NCBI GenBank assembly: GCA_028819675.1
Contig: JAPPKT010000658.1
Coordinates: 1 to 15,366 of the forward strand
Reading direction: 5' to 3'
Length of the DNA: 15,366 nt
Origin: Caldilineaceae bacterium
Lineage (GTDB): Bacteria > Chloroflexota > Anaerolineae > Caldilineales > Caldilineaceae
The notes beneath the pieces were generated by a model. That model did no database searches, was not told the origin of the DNA, and worked only from the letters and a program-made list of their open reading frames with translations. This document shows positions 7,287-14,014 of this stretch, in pieces. The translations under genes and the position numbers were made by a program. Numbering within the stretch: the stretch's first letter is position 1; each line of letters starts with the position of its first letter.

Positions 7287-10034
7287 ATGTCTGAAACATC
7301 GCAGAACATTGGAGGGGCCGGGCCTCCTGAGGAGCAGGGGGATGCCGGGCAGTTGTTCTACCCGCTCATCAATGGAGCAGTTGACAACTGGCTTCTGGCG
7401 GGTCCCCACGCCACGCCGCTAACCAGACCGGCACCGCCCACGGGAATCGGGGTGAGCATTCATGCGAAAGATGCGCAGGATCGCTTTTCTTCGATGCTAG
7501 GCGCCGCCCGAAGAGCGCACTCATTTCTTCCTTATTCGCGTTCGGCCTCAGCGCGGCCCGTCGTGGCGAACGATCCGGGGATTTTTGCGAGGTGGAGAGA
7601 AGACGCTTGCGGCGCGCCGGCGGAGAGGGACAGTTTTCAGCTTGGCGAAAGTATGCTGACCTGGCGAACCTACCGCTGTCTTGCCGACCACTTTATCGAC
7701 CTGGGGGATTTCTACCCGACCTGGCATTACGTGCAGGCATGGGCCTGCGCCGAACTGGTTTGTCCAAGAGCGCAGAGAGCAGAGTTCGTGGTAAAAGTCT
7801 GCGGTGCGGCGGCGATCTGGCTGAACGGGGAGCAACTGTTGCTGCAGGAAAGGCCCGGGCATAGCCGTCTCTTGACCCTTGAAGTTCAGCTTGTGGCGGG
7901 CCATAACCAGGTTTTGGCCCGTCTTGACACGGTGGCCAAGGGCGACTCGCCCCAGCGGTTCGGGCTGTCGATGGCCGGTGAGCCTGAAGAAGGCTGGTCG
8001 GTGTGCCTGCCGACCCGGATTGCGGCGCTGGACCGGCGTCGGAAGTTTGAACGGTTCTTCGAAGATGCCTGGCTGGACCGTTATCTGTACACTGCCGAGG
8101 ACAACGTGGAGGTTTGCTGGCCCGATGCGTTCGACAGGCCGGAAAGCACATCGGATAGTGACATGGAGTTGCGCTTGCAGACCCCCAAAGGGCGCATATA
8201 CATGATGGCGCGATCGCCATTTCCCAAGAGCGGGGAGGCCGGCGCCAGGGTGGACATGGGCACGGCAAGGCGTGCACCGGAGGGGCCTTGTGAACTGCAG
8301 CTCAGGCCGGGTCCGGAGGAGTACGCCATCGGCGGAATGCGGATGCACCGGAGGCTTCACTTGCACGTCAGTAAGAACAGCTTTTCGGACCAGCCGGCAG
8401 AGCCTGGCGCCTATGCGCAGCGCAGAATCGAAGCCCTACTTGACGCCACGCGGAGGCAGGGCAATCTTTTCTGCGAGATTGCCAGGATGGCGCTGGGGCG
8501 ATGGCCACAGGTCAGAGTCGCGGAAGTGCAGCAGGCTGTCACCAACCTGATGGAGGACGCGGCAGACGGCGCGTGCACGGTCGTCGGTCTGCTGGGTATG
8601 CTGGCGCGATACGGCGAGAACAGTTCATTTCCGGTCGAGTTCACGAGGACCTTGAAGGAGAAGGCGTGCCGATTTCCATACTGGGCGGAAGGAGAGCGCT
8701 GCAGGGAGACAGGAGACTGGGGCGAGAGCGAGCAGATCCTCTACTTCGCGGCGCAGGTCCTGGCCGGGCAGCTCTTTCCCGAGCGAGAATTCGGTTCCAG
8801 CGGTGCGACGGGTCTTCAGTTTGGCGAGGAAGGGGAGCGCAGCGCGGCAGCATGGTGCCAGGACAGGGGCAGGTATGGCTTTGCGGAGTGGGACTCAAGC
8901 GGGATGGTTGAGGCCAACGTGGTTGCCCTGATCCATCTGGTTGACTTCGCGGAGAGCGATGAGGTGCGCGAGCTGGCTGCGATCGTCCTGGACAAGATCT
9001 TTCTCGGCATGGCCCTGAATTCCTTGCGCGGCGCATACGGTTCCACGCAGGGAATGGCCGACAGTCTTTCGGTTCGCAGTGCACGCATCGCGCCTTCCTC
9101 CGGCATTTCGCGCATGCTGTGGGGCATGGGCGCTTTCAATGAGCACGTAATGGGCAGCGTCAGCCTGGCCTGTTCGGACATCTATTTGCTGCCGCCGATC
9201 ATTGGAGCAATCGCTGCCGACCGGCCGGAAGCAGTGCTGAATCGGGAGCGGCACAGCGCCGCGCCTTCGGCCGGCGGAGAACGGGAACCTGCGTCGTGGG
9301 AGGTGAACAAAGTAACCTACAGGACCCCTGATGGGATGCTCTGCTCTGCGCAGGATTACCGGCCTGGAGAACCGGGGGGGCGGGAGCACATTTGGCAGGC
9401 AACCCTGGGGCCGGAGTCGGTGGTCTTTGTCAACCAGCCGGCCTGTCTGAGCGAAGTCGAGGCGCATCGACCGAACTGCTGGCGCGGGAACGGGAGGTTG
9501 CCGCGCGTCGCGCAGTGGCGGGACGTGCTTGTCGCCGTGTACAACTTTTCCAACGTTGACGGCGTTGCAGACCTCACGCACGCCTACTTTCCGGTTCATG
9601 CGTTTGACGAACATCGTTTGCAGGCGGGCTGGGCGTTTGCGCGCAAGGGTGACGGCTACCTGGCGTTGACGGCGGCAGAGGGACTGACCCTGACCGAGCG
9701 CGGGGAGCAGGCCTACCGGGAGCTGCGCTCTTATGGCCGGGAAAACATTTGGCTGTGCCAACTTGGGCGGCGGGCTGAGGACGGAGATTTCGCCGACTTT
9801 CAGGCACGTGCCCTGGCGCTAAATGTGGAATTCGCGCCGTTGGCCGTCAGATTCGCAACCGTGCGTGATGAAACGCTATCGTTCGGGTGGACGGGGCCGC
9901 TGTGTGTTAACGGCAGGGAAGAGGCGATTGGCGGATTCAGACAGTTCGAGAATCCTTACTGTACGGTTGACCTGGGCGCATCGCAGATGGAGTTGATCCA
10001 TGGGGAGGACGCGTTGCGGCTGCACTTTGTATGA
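7287..10034 (+). CDS. Uncharacterised 915-residue protein, probable carbohydrate-active toroid protein
   Basis: I do not recognise a named family. There is no signal peptide, lipobox or membrane helix, so a cytoplasmic location is likely. Layout by inspection: an N-terminal part beginning DNWLLAGP (about 31-38). Next is a probable beta-sandwich (about 126-235) with the W178-LNGE motif typical of jelly-roll domains in glycoside hydrolases. A mainly helical middle follows (about 385-640) containing W478-GESEQILYFAAQVLAGQL and GRYGFAEWDSSG (528-539), then LVDFAES and a GAYGSTQG motif. The last part (about 690-915) looks beta-rich. This order resembles (alpha/alpha)-toroid polysaccharide lyases and hydrolases with a C-terminal beta-sandwich. 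AAGGGG (7269-7274) stands 12 bases before ATG. It follows the importer directly on the same strand, so action on the imported substrate is inferred. A 7-G run at 9374-9380 does not break the frame. The fold assignment is an inference; catalytic residues are not identified. Confidence 0.85.
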   Translation: MSETSQNIGGAGPPEEQGDAGQLFYPLINGAVDNWLLAGPHATPLTRPAPPTGIGVSIHAKDAQDRFSSMLGAARRAHSFLPYSRSASARPVVANDPGIFARWREDACGAPAERDSFQLGESMLTWRTYRCLADHFIDLGDFYPTWHYVQAWACAELVCPRAQRAEFVVKVCGAAAIWLNGEQLLLQERPGHSRLLTLEVQLVAGHNQVLARLDTVAKGDSPQRFGLSMAGEPEEGWSVCLPTRIAALDRRRKFERFFEDAWLDRYLYTAEDNVEVCWPDAFDRPESTSDSDMELRLQTPKGRIYMMARSPFPKSGEAGARVDMGTARRAPEGPCELQLRPGPEEYAIGGMRMHRRLHLHVSKNSFSDQPAEPGAYAQRRIEALLDATRRQGNLFCEIARMALGRWPQVRVAEVQQAVTNLMEDAADGACTVVGLLGMLARYGENSSFPVEFTRTLKEKACRFPYWAEGERCRETGDWGESEQILYFAAQVLAGQLFPEREFGSSGATGLQFGEEGERSAAAWCQDRGRYGFAEWDSSGMVEANVVALIHLVDFAESDEVRELAAIVLDKIFLGMALNSLRGAYGSTQGMADSLSVRSARIAPSSGISRMLWGMGAFNEHVMGSVSLACSDIYLLPPIIGAIAADRPEAVLNRERHSAAPSAGGEREPASWEVNKVTYRTPDGMLCSAQDYRPGEPGGREHIWQATLGPESVVFVNQPACLSEVEAHRPNCWRGNGRLPRVAQWRDVLVAVYNFSNVDGVADLTHAYFPVHAFDEHRLQAGWAFARKGDGYLALTAAEGLTLTERGEQAYRELRSYGRENIWLCQLGRRAEDGDFADFQARALALNVEFAPLAVRFATVRDETLSFGWTGPLCVNGREEAIGGFRQFENPYCTVDLGASQMELIHGEDALRLHFV

Positions 10035-10080
10035 TGAAGACCATGTCCCGACAGATGCGAAGCAGGTTTTGGCGGCCAAA

Positions 10081-10131
10081 AGGAAACCCCCGTGTCCCAA
10101 CAGGAAAGGCTCAGGATACTGGGGTTTTCCT
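10081..10131 (-). terminator. Inverted repeat between convergent genes, probable terminator for the minus-strand lipoprotein gene
   Basis: AGGAAACCCC (10081-10090) is complementary to GGGGTTTTCCT (10121-10131) with one bulged T, separated by 30 bases. Read on the minus strand, the stem is followed immediately by a run of four T, which suits an intrinsic terminator for the gene ending at 10164, 33 bases away. On the plus strand it could also stop transcripts of the 915-residue gene, which ends at 10034. The long loop makes this moderate evidence only. The rest of 10035-10163 shows nothing else. Confidence 0.45.
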
Positions 10132-10163
10132 CATACTGGCGACAGAATCAGTGCGGTCGCCCG

Positions 10164-11900
10164 CTACTTCTCTGCAATCATCGAGATAACGCCAGTTTGA
10201 TAGCCGATGACGTAGACGTTGCCTGCCTGGTCTTCGCCGATGGCGCTGATGGGAACGGAGGAGTTGATGAGGAGCGGGCTTTGCCACTTATCCTGGGGAC
10301 CACCTCTCAATCCCCAAATCTGCCCGCGACAGAAATCGGCGAAGAGGAAAACACCCTGCAGGCTGGGTATGCCGGGCCCGCGATAGACGGCGCCGCCCAC
10401 GATTGCGCACCCCACTTCGTGGTTGTATTCGGACACGGGGGGAACCTGGCCTTCGGCGCTGCATATCCAGTGTTCGATTTCACAGGGTTCGCCTTTGACG
10501 CAGCCCCACTGTTCGAAACAGATACTGCCTTCAGTGATGCGCCAGCCGTAGTTTTCGCCCCCTGTGCTGGCTGCGGGCTGATAGTTCACTTCTTCGATGG
10601 TGATATTGCCGACGTCGGGGATGTAGAGATCGCCTGTCTGCCTGTCAAACGCGAATCCCCAGGGATTGCGCAAGCCGTAGGCCCAGATCTCGTCGCGATA
10701 GCCTTCGACTTGCGTGAATGGGTTGCTAGCGGGGATGGCGTAAGGCTTCACGCCGGACTCGACATCGATGCGCAGAATGGTGCCCAACAGTATGGTGGGG
10801 TCCTGCCCGCGATTGTCGGGGTCGTTGAACGCGGGTGCACCGCCATCGCCGCTGCCGATGTAGAGGTAGCCGTCCCGGGGACCGAAGAGAAGGCGTCCGC
10901 CATTGTGCGTGTTGTGCGGTTGCTCGATGGTGAGCACTATTTCCTCGCTGGTCGGATCGGCTTGATCGGGAACAGCGGTCGTTTTGTAGCGGCTGATGAC
11001 TGTATGGCCCTCGCCATTGGTATAACTGACATAGAAGTGCTGTTTGGCGCTATAGTCCGGCGGAAAGGCTACGTCCAAGAGTCCCCGCTCTCCGCAGCAG
11101 CTTACCCTCTCCGAGATGTCCAGGAACGGCGTTTCATCCACAGACCAGGTTGCGCCACCGTTGGACGTCGGGCCTCTCCTGACAATGCGGATGCGTCCCG
11201 CCTGTTCGATCACGAAGAGACGGCCGCTGTCATCGCCGGCATGTCTAAGCTGCACAGGCAGGTCCAGCCCGTCGGCGATTGGAACGAGTTTGAAGGCAGG
11301 CGGGGGAACAGTATCAGAGGGGTCGCCGAATACGCGGATTTCGCGCCATGCGACCCAACTGGGACTCTGGATGGTGCGAACGTAGACTTCGTTTATGCTG
11401 CGAGGCGGATCAATTGTTACAGCGAGGGTCTGCCCATCTTCGGTATGTTGGTTGATGAGCCGCGCGTACAGGGTGCGCGTGCCCGAGCCGTCTCCCAACC
11501 AGAGCTCATGCGAGGTTGGACCGGGCGGCGTCTGGGCGATGACCATCTCGACTTTGTTGACGAGGTACTGGCCATCAAGTGCAATCTGAATCCATCCCAG
11601 CGGAATGCGTCCCGAATTCCAGAGTGATTCGAGATCGCCATCGACTGCCAGTTGTGCGGTCTCTTGCCCTGACGAGGGGACTACCTCCCCTGAGGCTGCC
11701 ACGTTATTGGACGGAAGCGGCGTTGGGGTAGGGTCCGCCGACGCGGCGGTCGGTGTGCTTGTTGCGGCGTTGAGGGCAGCGGCGGTGGGCGAGGCAGCCG
11801 CCGCGGTTACGGTAGGTTGGGTCGGCGCGGGGTCTGGCGCACAGGAGGCGACCATCAATAACGCCAGCAGTCCAAATGCCGCAATGCAGCAGTTCTTCAT
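10164..11900 (-). CDS. Lipoprotein with discoidin-like domain and glucose/sorbosone dehydrogenase propeller
   Basis: This is a predicted secreted lipoprotein of 578 residues. A Sec signal peptide ends in lipobox VASC (Cys20), followed by a Thr/Pro/Ala-rich linker to about residue 65. Residues 70-192 resemble an F5/8 type C (discoidin) carbohydrate-binding domain (AVDGDLESLWNSG near the start, SPSWVAWREIRVFG at the end). Residues about 203-578 match the GSDH/PQQ sugar dehydrogenase beta-propeller, with GERGLLDVAF, THNGGRL, DGYLYIGSGDGG, GLRNPWGFAF and GENYGWRITEG. His332 and Arg411 align by motif with the catalytic His144 and Arg228 of soluble glucose dehydrogenase, so aldose-oxidising activity is possible. 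Many family members are uncharacterised. The start is fixed by the signal peptide. The leader is C-rich with no good Shine-Dalgarno sequence. It converges on the 915-residue gene; no operon partner is evident. Confidence 0.9.
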   Translation of the reverse strand: MKNCCIAAFGLLALLMVASCAPDPAPTQPTVTAAAASPTAAALNAATSTPTAASADPTPTPLPSNNVAASGEVVPSSGQETAQLAVDGDLESLWNSGRIPLGWIQIALDGQYLVNKVEMVIAQTPPGPTSHELWLGDGSGTRTLYARLINQHTEDGQTLAVTIDPPRSINEVYVRTIQSPSWVAWREIRVFGDPSDTVPPPAFKLVPIADGLDLPVQLRHAGDDSGRLFVIEQAGRIRIVRRGPTSNGGATWSVDETPFLDISERVSCCGERGLLDVAFPPDYSAKQHFYVSYTNGEGHTVISRYKTTAVPDQADPTSEEIVLTIEQPHNTHNGGRLLFGPRDGYLYIGSGDGGAPAFNDPDNRGQDPTILLGTILRIDVESGVKPYAIPASNPFTQVEGYRDEIWAYGLRNPWGFAFDRQTGDLYIPDVGNITIEEVNYQPAASTGGENYGWRITEGSICFEQWGCVKGEPCEIEHWICSAEGQVPPVSEYNHEVGCAIVGGAVYRGPGIPSLQGVFLFADFCRGQIWGLRGGPQDKWQSPLLINSSVPISAIGEDQAGNVYVIGYQTGVISMIAEK

Positions 11901-12104
11901 CAGTATTTCACTCGCTGGGTGGGGGTGGGATCCTCGTACCGATTCTGGTAGAAGGATTCTGCCGGGTTATCTCAGAGGTTAACTGGTTCAGTTCCTTATT
12001 GGACTCAGTGCTCGATCCGCGGCGCCCTATCCAGAAGGCCCGGATGTGCCTGCATGTTAGATAGGGCGACGGAAAGAGTCGGTGAGGACAGGTTGTGACC
12101 GCCG
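11901..12104. other. Intergenic gap between cdd and the lipoprotein gene, with inverted repeat
   Basis: This gap should hold the lipoprotein gene's promoter, but I could not pick a convincing -35/-10 pair. A perfect 9-bp inverted repeat is present: CGCCCTATC (12023-12031) and GATAGGGCG (12060-12068), with a 28-base spacer. No T-tract follows on either strand. Next to the lipoprotein start, the plus strand reads GGGTGGGGGTGGG (11917-11929), so the mRNA leader is C-rich. No gene is seen. Confidence 0.5.
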
Positions 12105-12491
12105 TCAGCAGCCGAAGGCATCAGGCAACAACGCGCGCACGGTCGTGCTGCGGAAGTTGCCGGCTGCATCGCTGATATAGACATCCATCTCTGCCCCAAG
12201 CTCGCACATCACCTGTCGGCAGAGGCCGCATGGTGAGCCGCCGTCCACCGTAACGACGGCGATCGCACTGAATTCGCGTTTTCCCTGGGCGACGGCAGAC
12301 GTGAGTGCGACCCTTTCGGCGCAGATCGTTCCCCCATAGGAGGCGTTCTCGACGTTACATCCCGGTATGATTTCGCCGTCTGCCGTTAATACGGCGGCGC
12401 CGACGAAGTAGTTGCTGTAGGGTGCATGGGCCTGTCTGCGGGCGGACTGTGCCGCTGCAACCAGCTGTTGCGGGGATACCGTCGGGGTCAC
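12105..12491 (-). CDS. cdd: Cytidine deaminase
   Basis: This is a cytoplasmic zinc enzyme of pyrimidine salvage that converts cytidine and deoxycytidine to uridine and deoxyuridine. At 128 residues it belongs to the short homotetrameric class. The motif CNVENASYGG (45-54) carries substrate-contacting Asn/Glu. TICAER gives zinc ligand Cys57 and catalytic Glu59. PCGLCRQ gives zinc ligands Cys88 and Cys91. The LLPDAF motif near the C-terminus is also typical. Translation starts at GTG (12489-12491), with AAGGA at 12499-12503 seven bases upstream. It lies 54 bases downstream of the CorC-like gene on the same strand and is probably co-transcribed with it. All catalytic residues are present. Confidence 0.96.
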   Translation of the reverse strand: MTPTVSPQQLVAAAQSARRQAHAPYSNYFVGAAVLTADGEIIPGCNVENASYGGTICAERVALTSAVAQGKREFSAIAVVTVDGGSPCGLCRQVMCELGAEMDVYISDAAGNFRSTTVRALLPDAFGC

Positions 12492-12545
12492 GATAGTGTC
12501 CTTTTTCTGGGCGGCCTCTTTGCGCAGGAGGCGTATAGCATATTG

Positions 12546-13895
12546 TCAGGCGGCCGATTGAAGGTAACCGGAGCCTGTCGAGTCCTCGGTCTGCTCCTCG
12601 ACGCCGGGCTGGCTCAAGGTCTGGGCCTCGTTCTCTGCGCTGTGAAGCGGTTCGACGCGCACCTGTTCGATACGGCGGGAATCTACGGACATGACGGTGA
12701 AACGCCAGTCATGGAACTGTATGCTTTCGCCCTGCTCGGGAACGCGTCCAAGCTGGCTGTAGATGAAGCCGCCCAAGGTGTCGATATTTTCGGGGCCGGC
12801 GGAGAGGTCGACGTCGATAAGCCGGGACACTTCGTCAATATCGTAACGGGCGTTGAAGACGTAGATTTCGGGGGCCAGCTCTTTGAGCTGGGGCTCTTCG
12901 GAGTCGTACTCGTCCTGGATTTCGCCAACGATCTCTTCGAGCAGGTCTTCGATGGTAACGAGGCCGGCCGTACCGCCGTATTCGTCGACGGCCAAGGCCA
13001 TGTGGATGCGGTGGGCCTGCATTTCTTCGAACAGTTCGTCGAGTTTCTTGCTCTGGGGCACGAAGTAGGCCTGGCGAAGCAGTTGACGAACGGAGATGTC
13101 CTGGCTTCCATCGCGCAGGCAGAGCAGGAGATCCTTGGCATAGAGTACGCCGAGCAGATGGTCGATGCTGTCTTCAAAGACGGGAATGCGGCTGTGTCCG
13201 TTGCCGATAATCAGATCGAGCGCTTCACTGAGGGGGGAATTCACCTCTACGGCCACCATATCGAGCCGAGGCACCATGATCTCGCGCACGGTCGTCTCGC
13301 CGAATTCAAAGATGCCGGCGATCATCTGCTTCTCGTCTTCTTCGATCACGCCCTCGCCTTCGCCCACATGGATAAGGAAGCGGAGGCCGTCCTCACTCAG
13401 GAAAACGCTTTCGGGAGTCACTTCGTCTTCGTCGCCGCGGGCGTAGGCAGCCAGGCGACGCAGGGGGAAGGAAAGCGGTGACAGCAGCGCAGCCAGGAGA
13501 TTGACGACACGGGCGATCGAGAGAGCGACCGAGTCCGGCTGGCGCAGAGCCCAGCCCCGGCTGAAGACCTGAACGGCGAGAAGGAGGAGCCAGACGAGGG
13601 CGACGGCGGCGCTGACCCCGACAGTGGACCACTGCAGGGTCATGGCCAGGCAGACGGCCATCGAACTGGCAGCGATGTAGGCAAGGCTTTTGAGTATCAG
13701 GAGGGTGGAGAGAAAGCGGGCCGGGTCGGAGAGCATTTGGTCGATCAGCTTTGCCCGCTGATTGCCGCTGGCGAGAAGCTCTCGCATACGGCTTCTGGAT
13801 GCTGCCGACAGCGATACTTCTGCGGCAGAGACAAAGCCAATCGTCAGTAATGGCAGCAGTTGCGCCGCGATCAGCCATGCAGGTTCCACTTCCAC
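12546..13895 (-). CDS. CNNM/CorC-HlyC family membrane protein (DUF21, CBS pair, CorC_HlyC domain)
   Basis: This inner-membrane protein belongs to the group called hemolysin-related or CorC, whose studied relatives take part in magnesium or cobalt export or homeostasis. The 449 residues show a DUF21 membrane region with hydrophobic segments near 5-30, 62-84, 92-112 and 123-145. The hallmark linker EEDEKQMIAGIFEFGETTV (185-203) and REIMVPRLDMVAV lead into a CBS pair (about 210-330) with GHSRIPVFE and ALAVDEYGGTAGLVTIEDLL. A C-terminal transporter-associated CorC_HlyC domain (about 340-415) contains NIDTLGGFIYSQLGRVPEQG. A polar tail of about 30 residues follows. Translation starts at GTG (13893-13895) with AAGGAG (13902-13907) six bases upstream. 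It sits between glmU and cdd. It is not a true haemolysin; the transported ion cannot be read from the sequence. Confidence 0.93.
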   Translation of the reverse strand: MEVEPAWLIAAQLLPLLTIGFVSAAEVSLSAASRSRMRELLASGNQRAKLIDQMLSDPARFLSTLLILKSLAYIAASSMAVCLAMTLQWSTVGVSAAVALVWLLLLAVQVFSRGWALRQPDSVALSIARVVNLLAALLSPLSFPLRRLAAYARGDEDEVTPESVFLSEDGLRFLIHVGEGEGVIEEDEKQMIAGIFEFGETTVREIMVPRLDMVAVEVNSPLSEALDLIIGNGHSRIPVFEDSIDHLLGVLYAKDLLLCLRDGSQDISVRQLLRQAYFVPQSKKLDELFEEMQAHRIHMALAVDEYGGTAGLVTIEDLLEEIVGEIQDEYDSEEPQLKELAPEIYVFNARYDIDEVSRLIDVDLSAGPENIDTLGGFIYSQLGRVPEQGESIQFHDWRFTVMSVDSRRIEQVRVEPLHSAENEAQTLSQPGVEEQTEDSTGSGYLQSAA

Positions 13896-13925
13896 TGGAG
13901 ACTCCTTTTGTTACGTTGCTTTGCG

Positions 13926-13969
13926 CTGCGCCGGGCATGGCGCAGGCGGATTGACGGCAGAGATCCGTC
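13926..13969. repeat. Two adjacent small hairpins in the glmU-corC gap
   Basis: CTGCGCC (13926-13932) and GGCGCAG (13939-13945) form a perfect 7-bp stem with a 6-base loop. GACGG (13953-13957) and CCGTC (13965-13969) form a 5-bp stem with a 7-base loop. They lie in the 119-base gap after the glmU stop and before the CorC-like start. Neither has a following T-run, so they may be a weak attenuator or RNA stability element rather than a standard terminator. Confidence 0.3.
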
Positions 13970-14014
13970 CCAAGTGCTGGTGTGTCAGTTTATTTTTCGT
14001 CGGCTTGACCGGTG

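Noticed and set aside
9374..9380. Run of seven G inside the 915-residue gene as a phase-variation tract or frameshift
   Set aside because: The reading frame is continuous through it with consistent coding character, and seven G is not exceptional in GC-rich DNA.
10092..11627. Long plus-strand open frame (511 codons) antisense to the lipoprotein gene
   Set aside because: The minus strand has a signal peptide, lipobox and conserved propeller motifs. The antisense frame shows no recognisable domain and is best explained by GC-rich codon bias.
12426..13481. Plus-strand open frame of 351 codons antisense to the CorC-like gene
   Set aside because: The minus strand encodes clear DUF21, CBS and CorC_HlyC motifs. 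The plus frame is a mirror shadow.
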